Assembly (NCBI RefSeq): GCF_900258515.1
Contig: NZ_LT984884.1
Coordinates: forward strand, 2,052,744 to 2,116,743
From: Lentibacillus sp. Marseille-P4043
GTDB taxonomy: Bacteria > Bacillota > Bacilli > Bacillales > Amphibacillaceae
Reading direction: 5' to 3'
Length of the DNA: 64,000 nt
Positions within the stretch are counted from its first letter, which is position 1. Each line of letters opens with the position of its first letter. The notes beneath the pieces are model-generated. The model saw only the letters and a program-made list of their open reading frames with translations, searched no databases and had not been told where the DNA came from. Positions 51,085 to 60,188 of the stretch are shown here, piece after piece. Position numbers and translations under genes: made by a program.

Positions 51085-53283
51085 ATGGACGAATTGAAAG
51101 AAAAAATACTTACTTTTTTTAATGAAAATGGTACAAGGCCCTTGTCTGTTGATGAATTAGAGGGAGTCTTAGACCTGGAATATGCAGAGGAATTTAAAGA
51201 GCTCATAAAATCCCTAAATGAACTAGAAGAAGCAGGAGAACTCGTTCGCACTCGGAAAAATCGCTTTGGCTTGCCGGAAAAAATGAATCTTATCCGTGGA
51301 AGAATTCAAATGCATGCTAAAGGATTTGCATTTTTGATTCCGGATGATGAGGAACAACGGGACATTTATATCCATCATTCCGACATGGCATCGGCTATGA
51401 ATAATGATAAAGTGTTAGTTCGTTTGGAGAAGAAAAGTGAGGGTGGCAATCGGCCTGAGGGGACGGTTATCCGCATACTGGAACGGGCAGTTCATACGGT
51501 TGTCGGAACATTTGAGAATAATCGTTCATTTGGCTTTGTCATTGCGGATGATAAGCGAATTCCAAATGATATTTTTATCCCCAAAAGTATGACACATGGT
51601 GCAGTGAGTGGCCATAAGGTTATTGTTTATATTACAAAATATCCAGAAGGAAGAAAGAGTGCGGAAGGGGAAGTTATTCAAATTCTTGGGCATAAAAATG
51701 ATCCAGGAATTGATATTATTTCGATCATTTACAAGCATGGGATTAAGATAGACTTTCCTGACGAAGTATTGGCTCAAGCGGCAAAAGCTCCAGAACAAAT
51801 TAGGGACGAAGAACTGACACTAAGACGTGATTTACGCGATGAGGTTATCGTAACGATTGATGGAGCGGATGCGAAAGACCTAGATGATGCAGTATCAGTA
51901 AAAGAGCTCGACAATGGGAATTATCAGCTTGGTGTTTACATTGCGGATGTCAGCTATTACGTAAAAGAAGGCACACCAATGGATAAGGAAGCATTCGAAC
52001 GGGGAACGAGTGTTTATCTAGTTGACCGCGTGATTCCGATGATTCCCCATCGTTTGTCTAACGGAATTTGTTCGTTAAATCCACAAGTAGATCGATTAAC
52101 ACTTGGCTGTCAGATGGAAATTAATACGAAAGGTGAAGTTGTCAATCACGAAATTTTTCAGAGTGTGATTAAGACAACGGAACGAATGACATACAGCGAT
52201 GTAAATAAAATTTTAGTTGATAAAGATGAGGAAGTTCGTAGCAAATACGAAGCGCTTGTGCCGATGTTTGAGAAGATGGAAAAGCTAGCGGCTATTTTGC
52301 GTGGAAAGCGAATGGGACGCGGAGCAATTGACTTTGACTTTAAAGAAGCACAAGTATTAGTTGATGAGAACGGTAAAGCAGAAGACGTTGTACTACGTGA
52401 GCGATCGGTTGCTGAACGGTTAATTGAGGAATTTATGCTAGCAGCCAACGAGACAGTTGCCGAACATTTTCACTGGATGGATGTGCCATTTATTCATCGG
52501 ATTCATGAGGAACCGGATCAAGGAAAATTGCAGAGCTTTTTTGAGTTTTTAGGTGGTCTCGGTTATGTTGTTAAAGGTACTGCGAATGAAGTACACCCAC
52601 AAGCATTGCAAAAGGTAATTGATGAGGTTCAAGGAAAGCCTGAAGAAATGATCGTTTCCAAACTTATGCTGCGTTCGATGAAACAAGCAAGATATGATCC
52701 TCAAAGTATTGGTCATTTTGGTTTAGCAACGGAATTTTACACGCATTTTACCTCACCTATACGGCGGTATCCTGATTTGATTGTGCATCGCTTAATTCGG
52801 ACTTATTTAATTGAGAAACAGATGGACAAACAGACAATCACACAGTGGAAAGAACGGTTACCGGAAATTGCTAGACATACATCCGAAATGGAGCGAGCTG
52901 CAGTGGATGCAGAACGTGACACGGATGATCTGAAAAAGGCGGAATATATGAAAGATAGAATTGGTGAGGAATACACGGGTGTGATTAGTTCAGTTACCAA
53001 TTTTGGCATGTTTGTCGAGCTGGAAAATACAGTAGAGGGCCTTGTTCACGTGAGCACCTTGACTGATGATTATTATCATTATGATGAAAGCAGCCATGCC
53101 TTGATTGGGGAACGTACAGGTACGGTTCATCGGATTGGGGACGAAGTTGACGTTCGGGTTGAAAGCGTGAATTTGGATGAATATGCTGTTGATTTTGAAT
53201 TAGCTGGGACTAAAAAGCCAAAAAAACGTGAAAAAGAACCAGGGCGTCGTAAACCAAAAAATAAATCAAAGAAAAAATCATAA
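51085..53283 (+). CDS. rnr: ribonuclease R
   Basis: RNase R, 732 residues, is a processive 3'-5' exoribonuclease that degrades structured RNA and helps trans-translation remove faulty mRNAs. The order is an N-terminal HTH-like segment, cold-shock domains ([21 protein letters not shown]), the RNB catalytic core with [13 protein letters not shown] (metal Asp residues), a C-terminal S1 domain ([21 protein letters not shown]), and a basic Lys-rich tail. It is slightly shorter than the B. subtilis enzyme. smpB usually follows directly; here a metal ABC operon lies between. Confidence 0.96.
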   Translation: MDELKEKILTFFNENGTRPLSVDELEGVLDLEYAEEFKELIKSLNELEEAGELVRTRKNRFGLPEKMNLIRGRIQMHAKGFAFLIPDDEEQRDIYIHHSDMASAMNNDKVLVRLEKKSEGGNRPEGTVIRILERAVHTVVGTFENNRSFGFVIADDKRIPNDIFIPKSMTHGAVSGHKVIVYITKYPEGRKSAEGEVIQILGHKNDPGIDIISIIYKHGIKIDFPDEVLAQAAKAPEQIRDEELTLRRDLRDEVIVTIDGADAKDLDDAVSVKELDNGNYQLGVYIADVSYYVKEGTPMDKEAFERGTSVYLVDRVIPMIPHRLSNGICSLNPQVDRLTLGCQMEINTKGEVVNHEIFQSVIKTTERMTYSDVNKILVDKDEEVRSKYEALVPMFEKMEKLAAILRGKRMGRGAIDFDFKEAQVLVDENGKAEDVVLRERSVAERLIEEFMLAANETVAEHFHWMDVPFIHRIHEEPDQGKLQSFFEFLGGLGYVVKGTANEVHPQALQKVIDEVQGKPEEMIVSKLMLRSMKQARYDPQSIGHFGLATEFYTHFTSPIRRYPDLIVHRLIRTYLIEKQMDKQTITQWKERLPEIARHTSEMERAAVDAERDTDDLKKAEYMKDRIGEEYTGVISSVTNFGMFVELENTVEGLVHVSTLTDDYYHYDESSHALIGERTGTVHRIGDEVDVRVESVNLDEYAVDFELAGTKKPKKREKEPGRRKPKNKSKKKS

Positions 53284-53284
53284 T

Positions 53285-53323
53285 GAAAAATGCTGATTCG
53301 AAAAGCGGGTCAGCATTTTTTTG
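53285..53323 (+). terminator. terminator of rnr
   Basis: The stem AAAAATGCTGA/TCAGCATTTTT has inner wobble pairs. Confidence 0.85.
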
Positions 53324-53391
53324 TGCCTTTTACCAAAAAAACTAATTTTATTGTCATCAATTTATATAACTAGCATACGATTTAATTATAT

Positions 53392-53411
53392 AAGTTGCAC
53401 ATAGGAAACTT
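53392..53411. promoter_or_regulatory. MntR-like operator of the metal ABC operon
   Basis: AAGTTGCACATAGGAAACTT resembles B. subtilis MntR sites (TTTGC..AGGGAAACTT type), with AGTTGC/GGAAACT dyad halves. It is placed about 90 bp before the first transporter gene. Mn-dependent repression is inferred. Confidence 0.65.
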
Positions 53412-53503
53412 TATTGTTAATATATAATTAATTATCATAAATACAATTAATTAGGTTAAGAGCAAATGACGGATTAGGAAAATAAAGGAAAGAAGGGTTA
53501 AAA

Positions 53504-54247
53504 ATGAGCAGATCTATTGCTGTTGATCATTTACATGTATCTTACTATGGCAAGGAGGCTATAAAGGATGTTTCATTTTCCATTACCCCTGGAAAGATGG
53601 TCGGAATAATCGGACCTAACGGGGCTGGAAAATCCACGTTGCTAAAATCAGTTCTAGGTTTAATTCCTAAAGACCGTGGTGAAATTACCATATTAAATAA
53701 AGATAGGAAAGCGGTTAGAAAAGAAATTGCCTATGTGCCGCAACGAAATAATATTGACTGGGATTTCCCAATTTCGGTGATTGATACCGTTTTGATTGGA
53801 ACATATCCGCAGCTAGGAATGTTTAAAAGGCCCAAAAAACAAGATAGAGCCCTGGCACTAAAATGCCTTGAAAAAGTAGATATGTTGGAATTTAAAAATC
53901 GACAAATTGGCGAATTGTCTGGTGGGCAACAACAGCGTGTATTTATAGCACGCGCACTAGCTCAGCAAGCTGAATTGTTTTTTCTTGATGAGCCATTTGT
54001 TGGGATCGATATCAGTAGTGAAGAGACGATCATTCGAATATTAAAGGAGCTTAAAGATCAAGGGAAGACGATCTTAGTTGTCCACCATGATCTAAGTAAA
54101 GCGAAAGATTATTTTCAACAAATACTCTTACTGAATCAGGAGTTGGTTGAATTTGGTGATGTAGAGGATGTAATGCGCCCGGAAACAATTGCTCGTGCAT
54201 ATCAAGGCCAACTTTCCTTTCTTAAAGAATTGGAGGTGAAATCATGA
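53504..54247 (+). CDS. mntB: manganese/zinc ABC transporter ATP-binding protein
   Basis: The protein has 247 residues. Walker A is GPNGAGKS, Q-loop YVPQRNNIDWDFP (the IDWDFP is typical of the metal-importer subfamily), signature LSGGQQQRVFIARAL, Walker B LFFLDEPFVGID, and H-loop VVHHDL. It energises import through the next permease and uses the binding lipoprotein at 55120. A MntR-like site upstream points to manganese, although zinc or iron cannot be excluded. Confidence 0.87.
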   Translation: MSRSIAVDHLHVSYYGKEAIKDVSFSITPGKMVGIIGPNGAGKSTLLKSVLGLIPKDRGEITILNKDRKAVRKEIAYVPQRNNIDWDFPISVIDTVLIGTYPQLGMFKRPKKQDRALALKCLEKVDMLEFKNRQIGELSGGQQQRVFIARALAQQAELFFLDEPFVGIDISSEETIIRILKELKDQGKTILVVHHDLSKAKDYFQQILLLNQELVEFGDVEDVMRPETIARAYQGQLSFLKELEVKS

Positions 54248-55101
54248 ACTTTATCGAAGCGATTATGCATTATGAGTTTTTGCAAAAAGCATTGCTAACA
54301 TCCATTATGGTTGGAATTATCTGTGGGGTAATTGGTTGTTTTATTGTCCTGCGTGGAATGGCTTTAATGGGAGATGCCATTTCACATGCGGTTTTACCAG
54401 GTGTAGCGGTTTCCTATTTTTTAGGAATCAACTTTTTCTTTGGAGCAGTTTTTACAGGGGTACTCACAGCAATTGGAATTGGCTATATTAGTCAAAACAG
54501 CCGAATTAAAAACGATTCATCAATCGGAATAGTGTTCACTTCTGCCTTTGCGCTCGGGATTATTTTAATTACGCTAATGAAAAGCAGCACTGATTTATAT
54601 CATATCCTGTTTGGAAATGTGTTGGCTGTCAGACCTTCGGATATGTGGATGACTTTAGTAATCGGGCTGATTGTACTCGTAAGTGTGTATGTTTTTTACA
54701 AGGAATTACTGGTGACTTCCTTTGATCCGACAATGGCGCAAGCATATGGCTTACCAAATAAGTTAATTCACTACTTTTTGATGACATTATTGACGATGGT
54801 AACTGTTGCATCATTGCAAACTGTTGGGATTATCTTGGTAGTTGCTATGTTAATTACGCCTGCAGCTACAGCATATTTGTTAACCAATCGGCTATCGACC
54901 ATGATATTTCTCTCATCAGGATTTGGTGTTATTGCGGCTGTAATCTGCCTCTATATCAGTTATAAAGCAAATCTAGCTTCAGGTGCAACGATAGTACTGG
55001 TTGCAACCATTTTGTTTTTCATAACATTTATTATTTCACCAAAGCATGGTGTTCTATGGCGAACGATACGGTCCCGTAAGCAACGCGCATCGTATTCATA
55101 A
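54244..55101 (+). CDS. mntC: manganese/zinc ABC transporter permease
   Basis: This 285-residue ABC-3 family permease (ZnuB/MntC type) has about eight hydrophobic helices and the GDAISHAVLPGVAVSYFLGI signature. It has PAATAYLLTNR late in the protein. It is coupled to the ATPase gene by a four-base ATGA overlap. Only one permease gene is present, so it should homodimerise, whereas B. subtilis has two (mntC and mntD). Confidence 0.87.
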   Translation: MNFIEAIMHYEFLQKALLTSIMVGIICGVIGCFIVLRGMALMGDAISHAVLPGVAVSYFLGINFFFGAVFTGVLTAIGIGYISQNSRIKNDSSIGIVFTSAFALGIILITLMKSSTDLYHILFGNVLAVRPSDMWMTLVIGLIVLVSVYVFYKELLVTSFDPTMAQAYGLPNKLIHYFLMTLLTMVTVASLQTVGIILVVAMLITPAATAYLLTNRLSTMIFLSSGFGVIAAVICLYISYKANLASGATIVLVATILFFITFIISPKHGVLWRTIRSRKQRASYS

Positions 55102-55119
55102 AAAGGGAGGATTTTGAAA

Positions 55120-56061
55120 GTGAAAAAAGGCTTAGTTTTCATAGTGATGTTTACGGTAGTTTTTATATTTGCTGGATGTTCGGGAAATGAAGAAGGAGCT
55201 GCTGATGCGAAACAAAACGGAGAAAAGCTTCAGGTTGTCACGACGTACTCGATTTTATACGATATTGTGCAAAATGTTGCTGGTGACCTTGCAGAGGTCC
55301 ACAGCTTAGTACCAATTGGAACGGACCCGCATTCATATGAACCATTGCCAGAGGATGTGCAGTTAACGTCTGATGCAGATATTGTATTTTATAACGGTTT
55401 CAATTTAGAGGCGGGTAATTCTTGGTTTCATAAGATGGTTGAGACAGCCGGAAAGTCAGAAGAAGACGAGACAGTTTTTCGCATTACGGAAGGGATCGAT
55501 CCACAATTGTTAAAATCAGGCGGACATAAAGGAGAACCCGATCCACATGCGTGGCTGGATGCAAAAAATGGAATCGTTTATGCGGAAAATGCAAGGGATG
55601 CATTAATGAAGGCAGATCCGGATAATAAAGAAATATATGAACAGAATGCTGCGGATTATATTAAAGAATTAGAGGCAATGGATAATGAAATAAAACAAAA
55701 AGTCAATAAAATCCCTGAAGAAAAACGAGTTTTAGTAACAAGTGAAGGTGCGTTTAAGTATTTCTCGGCAGCATACGGCTTTCATGCGGCATACATTTGG
55801 GAAATCAATGCAGAAAATCAAGGTACACCTGATCAAATAAAGTCAGTTGTTGATACTATTAAGGAAAAAGAAATTCCGGGGTTGTTTATAGAAACTAGTG
55901 TTGATCCTCGTAGTATGGAAACAGTGTCCAATGAGACAGGGGCACCGATTGTAGGAAAAATATTTACGGATTCATTAGGAGAAGCGGGAGAAGAAGGGGA
56001 TACGTATATAAAGATGATGGAATGGAATGTCGATATGATTACAAAAGGTTTGATGGAGTAA
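55120..56061 (+). CDS. mntA: manganese/zinc-binding lipoprotein (SBP family 9)
   Basis: The protein has 313 residues. A lipoprotein signal ending FIFAGCSG (lipobox AGC) precedes a cluster A-I metal receptor. The metal ligands are recognisable: His in GTDPHSYEP, His in DPHAWLD, Glu in VLVTSEGAF and Asp in KIFTDSLGEAG. This set is typical of Mn/Zn receptors. It has no His-rich loop, which favours Mn over Zn. GTG 55120, nine bases after GGGAGG, is preferred to TTG 55114. Confidence 0.87.
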   Translation: MKKGLVFIVMFTVVFIFAGCSGNEEGAADAKQNGEKLQVVTTYSILYDIVQNVAGDLAEVHSLVPIGTDPHSYEPLPEDVQLTSDADIVFYNGFNLEAGNSWFHKMVETAGKSEEDETVFRITEGIDPQLLKSGGHKGEPDPHAWLDAKNGIVYAENARDALMKADPDNKEIYEQNAADYIKELEAMDNEIKQKVNKIPEEKRVLVTSEGAFKYFSAAYGFHAAYIWEINAENQGTPDQIKSVVDTIKEKEIPGLFIETSVDPRSMETVSNETGAPIVGKIFTDSLGEAGEEGDTYIKMMEWNVDMITKGLME

Positions 56062-56157
56062 TTTGTTAAAAATACGGGCAGCACTGTTTTAGATGGTGGC
56101 TAATTACGCTAATTTTTGGTAGAATAAAGTTCACGTAAGTAGTAGGAGGAAGCCGAT

Positions 56158-56625
56158 ATGCCAAAAGGAACAGGAAAAACAATTGCCCAAAATAAAAAAG
56201 CATCCCATGATTACTTTATTGAAGATACGTATGAAGCGGGTATTGTACTGCAAGGTACGGAAATCAAATCAATCCGTGCAGGCCGAATCAATTTAAAGGA
56301 TTCACATGCACGAATCGATCGTGGCGAGGTAAAACTTATTAACATGCATATAGCAACGTATGAGCAGGGAAATCGGTTTAACCATGATCCAACACGAACA
56401 CGTAAATTGCTGCTTCATCGCAAAGAAATTGATAAGTTGATTGGTTTAACACAGCAACAGGGTTATGCCCTCGTTCCATTAAAGGTTTATATTAAGAACG
56501 GTGTGGCAAAAATCCTTATTGGACTTGGCAGAGGGAAAAAGAAATATGATAAACGGGAAGATCTGAAGCGGAAACAAATGAAACGTGATATTGCTAGGGC
56601 GATAAAAGATCGTGATCATATGTAA
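56158..56625 (+). CDS. smpB: SsrA-binding protein SmpB
   Basis: SmpB, 155 residues, binds the tRNA-like domain of tmRNA and brings it to stalled ribosomes. The conserved N-terminal [40 protein letters not shown] and the basic C-terminal tail ([19 protein letters not shown]) are present. Its partner ssrA begins 110 bp downstream. AGGAGG lies ahead of the ATG. Confidence 0.97.
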   Translation: MPKGTGKTIAQNKKASHDYFIEDTYEAGIVLQGTEIKSIRAGRINLKDSHARIDRGEVKLINMHIATYEQGNRFNHDPTRTRKLLLHRKEIDKLIGLTQQQGYALVPLKVYIKNGVAKILIGLGRGKKKYDKREDLKRKQMKRDIARAIKDRDHM

Positions 56626-56638
56626 ATCCTTCCAGCCC

Positions 56639-56666
56639 TTGATATTATAACGATTCATGTTATAAT
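56639..56666 (+). promoter_or_regulatory. ssrA promoter
   Basis: TTGATA (56639-56644) and TATAAT (56661-56666) are separated by 16 bp. The start should be near 56673, leaving a leader of about 63 nt that is removed on maturation. Confidence 0.8.
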
Positions 56667-56735
56667 AAGAATTGTCATCAAAAGACATAAAACTTAATAA
56701 TTGCTCGATTTAAACCCCGAGCGTTTCTCTTTTAT

Positions 56736-57101
56736 GGGGACGTTACGGATTCGACAGGGGTAGATTGAGCTCAGGTTGCACGTCGAGGTTACGGCTCGTA
56801 AAACGTTATTCGCCTAAATATAACTGGCAAAACTAACAATCAACCAGCTTTAGCAGCTGCGTAAGTAGTTCTAAAGCGATCCTTCCTGCATTCGCCCGTG
56901 ATGCAGATTGAAGGGTCTCAAATGAAGCGGGCTATACTGTCATTCGCCGTCTGAGGATGATAGTTGAAACTAATCAGACTAGCTACTCGGAAGCCTGTTG
57001 GTAGGCTGAAGATGTAGCGAAGGATAATATACCAACTATGCGTGTAGAAGCCTGAGTGGCGATATCTCTGGACGTGGGTTCGATTCCCACCGTCTCCACC
57101 A
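56736..57101 (+). ncRNA. ssrA: transfer-messenger RNA (tmRNA)
   Basis: It starts GGGGACGTTACGGATTCGAC, with the 5' acceptor strand GGGGACG pairing with CGTCTCC before the encoded CCA. The 3' T-arm is GTGGGTTCGATTCCCAC. The tag reading frame runs from GGC 56826 to TAA 56862-56864 and encodes GKTNNQPALAAA, to which the tmRNA alanine is prefixed. It rescues stalled ribosomes with SmpB and tags proteins for ClpXP (clpP at 25664). A terminator stem overlaps the CCA end. Confidence 0.96.
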
Positions 57102-57125
57102 ATACATAAGTTGGTGGTTTTTTAT
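57096..57125 (+). terminator. ssrA terminator overlapping the mature 3' end
   Basis: The stem CCACCAA/TTGGTGG, with an eight-base loop, is followed by TTTTTTATTTTTT. The left arm includes the encoded CCA. Confidence 0.8.
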
Positions 57126-57349
57126 TTTTTATAATGTAAAGCATAAAATTTCCGTTTGGAAGTTTTTATGCTTTATTTTATTTTAGGAACTTTATGCTGT
57201 ACGTAACACAATAAAATTTACGCAAAGCTACATGCTTTCTTCCGTGTGGGAAATAACCTTGTGGAAATAGAAAAAATATTTACTAAAAATTATTGCAAAT
57301 GAATATATAGTTGTATAGCATAAAAGGAAATTAAATTGGAGGAATGATC

Positions 57350-58294
57350 ATGCCTGTGAATCCTAAAATTCAGTTTTTCTTGGACAAATTGAATGCGCTT
57401 CCTAAAACACCGTTGGATGAAATAACACCGGAAGCTTATCGAGCAATGGAAACAGAGTCAATAAAAAATCTTCCGCAATTGGAAGAACCGGTTAAAAAGG
57501 TTGAGGATCGGGTTTTAAAATTAAAGGGAAGGGATATCCCTGTCCGTGTTTACACCCCGAATAAAGGGACAGCCCCACATCCTGGTTTAGTTTATTACCA
57601 CGGAGGTGGATGGGTATTGGGGGATTTAGAAAGTCATGATGCTGTTTGCCGATTTCTTGCAAATACAGCATCGTGTGTCGTTATTTCGGTAGACTATCGT
57701 TTAGCTCCAGAATCAAAATTTCCCGCTGCAGTAGATGATGCTTATGATTCATTGGAATGGATTGTGGAACACGAAGAGGAGTTTGCAATTGATCGAAGTC
57801 GGATTGCTGTTGGAGGTGATAGCGCTGGTGGGAATCTTGCAGCAGTTGCCTGTATCATTGCGAAAGAGCGGAAAGCACCAGAAATATGTCATCAGTTGCT
57901 TTTGTATCCGTCAACAGGTTTTAAAGAGGAGCCGCCTTCATTAAAAGAAAATGCAGAAGGGTATTTTTTAACTGCAGAATCCATGGAATGGTTTAGAAAG
58001 CATTATTTTAATAGTGATGACGACATGCTTCATCCATATGCTTCGCCGATTCTTTATCATGATTTAAGTGGCTTACCGTCCGCTACTATTTTGACTGCTC
58101 AGTATGATCCGTTGCGCGATGTGGGTAAGGCTTATGCAGAACAACTGGAAGTAAATGGGGTAAACGTTGTATATAAAAACTATGAAGATTTGATCCATGG
58201 ATTTGCTAACTTTGCCGGATTTGTTCCAGAAGCTAAAGATGCCCTTGAAGATGGGGCGCGAAGTCTGGAAAAAGCCTTTGCATCATCCAAATAA
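57350..58294 (+). CDS. alpha/beta hydrolase of the HSL (acetyl esterase) family
   Basis: The protein has 314 residues. Hormone-sensitive-lipase group IV esterase motifs are clear: HGGGWVLGD (oxyanion), nucleophile elbow GDSAGGN, acid region QYDPLRDVG and catalytic His in LIHGFANF. There is no signal peptide, so it is cytoplasmic. It cleaves short-chain esters in related enzymes. ATG 57350 has GGAGG seven bases ahead. The next gene, a CMD-domain protein, lies on the same strand 79 bp later. Confidence 0.92.
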   Translation: MPVNPKIQFFLDKLNALPKTPLDEITPEAYRAMETESIKNLPQLEEPVKKVEDRVLKLKGRDIPVRVYTPNKGTAPHPGLVYYHGGGWVLGDLESHDAVCRFLANTASCVVISVDYRLAPESKFPAAVDDAYDSLEWIVEHEEEFAIDRSRIAVGGDSAGGNLAAVACIIAKERKAPEICHQLLLYPSTGFKEEPPSLKENAEGYFLTAESMEWFRKHYFNSDDDMLHPYASPILYHDLSGLPSATILTAQYDPLRDVGKAYAEQLEVNGVNVVYKNYEDLIHGFANFAGFVPEAKDALEDGARSLEKAFASSK

Positions 58295-58373
58295 AAACTG
58301 CGATAAATTAATATATGGATGTTTGCTTTTAAATTGGTAGGGAATAGTGATATATAGAGAAAGGGTGGTAGCA

Positions 58374-59027
58374 ATGTCGACTATTCTATATCAAAAAGAA
58401 TACATGAAAAATTTAAATCAGTTAAAAGATTTGGCTCCCGAACAGATGAAAGCCTTTTCCGAGTATAATGATGGCGTTTTTAAAGATGGAGCTTTGACGA
58501 AAAAGGACAAAGAAATTATTGCTGTAGCGATAGCACATGTAACACAATGCCCGTACTGTATTGATTCGCATACACGTAGTGCAAAAAAAGCAGGTGCTTC
58601 GCTTGAGGAATTGGTGGAAGCTGTATTTGTCGTTTCCGGAGTAGAAGCTGGTGGGGCAGTAACCCATAGTACGAATATGCATAATGCGAAAGACCCGGAA
58701 GCAGATGATACACTTTATGTAAGATCTAATTTGAAAAAGCTTGGTCAATTAGGAAAAAGTGCTCCTGACGCTTTTAAAGGGTATTCAAACTTTAATGCTG
58801 CAGCCATGAAAGAAGGAAAGCTAAGCGCCAAATTTAAAGAAATCATTGCAGTAGCTGTTGGACATGCCACGTTATGTCCATATTGTATTGATGTTCATAC
58901 CAAAAATGCCGATAAAGCCGGTGCTACAGATGAAGAGCTTTCAGAAGCAGTATTGGTTGCGTCCGCTCTACTAGCTGGCGGATCGTATGCACACATGGCA
59001 AATATGATAAAAAGTTATGGAGAATAA
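58374..59027 (+). CDS. double carboxymuconolactone-decarboxylase (AhpD-like) domain protein
   Basis: The protein has 217 residues with two tandem CMD domains. Each has the AhpD-type redox motif: CPYC after AVAIAHVTQ and again after AVAVGHATL, followed by IDSHT or IDVHT. The domains are similar to each other, so an internal duplication is likely. AhpD-type proteins act as peroxidase-linked or thiol-disulfide reductases. AGGGTGGT lies ahead of ATG 58374. It is followed by a terminator and a TetR regulator gene, which may control it (inference). Confidence 0.9.
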   Translation: MSTILYQKEYMKNLNQLKDLAPEQMKAFSEYNDGVFKDGALTKKDKEIIAVAIAHVTQCPYCIDSHTRSAKKAGASLEELVEAVFVVSGVEAGGAVTHSTNMHNAKDPEADDTLYVRSNLKKLGQLGKSAPDAFKGYSNFNAAAMKEGKLSAKFKEIIAVAVGHATLCPYCIDVHTKNADKAGATDEELSEAVLVASALLAGGSYAHMANMIKSYGE

Positions 59028-59058
59028 GCATGGTTCAAAAATGAATACTTATAATGTA

Positions 59059-59091
59059 AAAAAAGGCCTCCAATTCATGGAGGTCTTTTTA
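59059..59091 (+). terminator. terminator after the CMD-domain gene
   Basis: The stem AAAGGCCTCC/GGAGGTCTTT has a seven-base loop and a T tail. Confidence 0.85.
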
Positions 59092-59196
59092 AACTTTTCA
59101 AAAACTTATACATAATTTTCCTTGACTAAGGTTCAAAAGTATCAGATAATACTCATGAGTAATATAATTAACATCTTAGCTGGAGTTGTCACTAAA

Positions 59197-59790
59197 ATGG
59201 GGAAACGCGGAAGAAAAAAAGGTGCAAATGGAGAACAAAGCCGGAAGCAATTACTGGATATTGCAGCGGAAGAGTTTGCACATAATGGATATTATGAAAC
59301 AAAGATTAGCACTATTGTAAAACGGGCTGAGTTAACCCAACCAACTTTTTATTTATATTTCAAAGGAAAAGAGGAAATATTTCAGGAATTAGTCAATTTG
59401 TTTCGAGCCGAACTATCCAATCTTATAAAACAAAGCCGGCTTGAACCCGGAATTAGTTTGACTTCCTTTCCTGATAATATAAAGGGAAAACTAACAGCTA
59501 TATTTCAGTTTTTTAAAGGAAATCCAAATTTAACGCAGATCGGATTATTTTTCGCACTCGAAGCAGAAAAAATAAAGCAACAATTATCTGATCAAATAGA
59601 GATGAACCTTATCGCCGAACAACAAGATGGTTATTTTCGCACAGACATCGATATGGGGATAGTAGCTGATAGTATTATGGGGATTATCGAACGGCTTACC
59701 GTTACCAAATTACTAAGTGGATTAAAAACCCCGGAAATGCTTGCAAATGAAATTGTCAACCTTTTGGTGTACGGACTGCATTATCAATAG
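59197..59790 (+). CDS. TetR/AcrR family transcriptional regulator
   Basis: The protein has 197 residues. The N-terminal TetR HTH is complete: RKQLLDIAAEEFAHNGYYET, then ISTIVKRAELTQPTFYLYFKGKEEIF. The C-terminal ligand-binding helices are variable and give no clue to the effector. The start is uncertain: ATG 59197 begins with a basic tail (MGKRGRKKG) and has GGAG 12 bases upstream, while an upstream ATG at 59158 is possible. It may regulate the preceding esterase and CMD genes or the following SinI-like gene. Confidence 0.88.
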   Translation: MGKRGRKKGANGEQSRKQLLDIAAEEFAHNGYYETKISTIVKRAELTQPTFYLYFKGKEEIFQELVNLFRAELSNLIKQSRLEPGISLTSFPDNIKGKLTAIFQFFKGNPNLTQIGLFFALEAEKIKQQLSDQIEMNLIAEQQDGYFRTDIDMGIVADSIMGIIERLTVTKLLSGLKTPEMLANEIVNLLVYGLHYQ

Positions 59791-59923
59791 GTATGTATCA
59801 CGCGGACGGCATGGTGCAAAAAAATTGATCAAAGAATTTCTCTCTTCTTCTAGGTCTTTGAACAGCTTCATTCAGTTGGGCGTTCCTTGTCGTTGTAAAA
59901 ATATAAAGGGAGCTGATTAAATA

Positions 59924-60109
59924 ATGGAAGTGCTAGGGGAAGCAAAAACGGAATCGGTTGATGATGACTGGGTTGCCTTAATCCTGATGGCAAAACAGAT
60001 TGGACTTACACAGGATGACGTTAGGAGGTTTATTCGAAAACAGCAAAGCATACAAATTCCTCAAAGGGGTAGTTCGTTATATAACAGTGAATTAAAAGAG
60101 ATCAAATAA
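59924..60109 (+). CDS. SinI-domain anti-repressor-like protein
   Basis: The protein has 61 residues. The segment DDDWVALILMAKQIGLTQDDVRRFIRK matches the helix-hook domain of SinI (EWVxLMxEAKxxxISxEEIRKYL pattern; quoted here by its key residues W, AK, and the RxF/YL end). In B. subtilis SinI sequesters SinR, the master biofilm repressor. No sinR is adjacent here, so the target would be elsewhere or another protein with the same dimerisation domain. GGGAG precedes the ATG by about 12 bases. Confidence 0.72.
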   Translation: MEVLGEAKTESVDDDWVALILMAKQIGLTQDDVRRFIRKQQSIQIPQRGSSLYNSELKEIK

Positions 60110-60188
60110 ATCACTGTAAATTCTTTTTTTTCGGAGACATAAGCGGTAAAATAGCAGTATTGAAGATATTTTGAGAGGAGTAATTATA

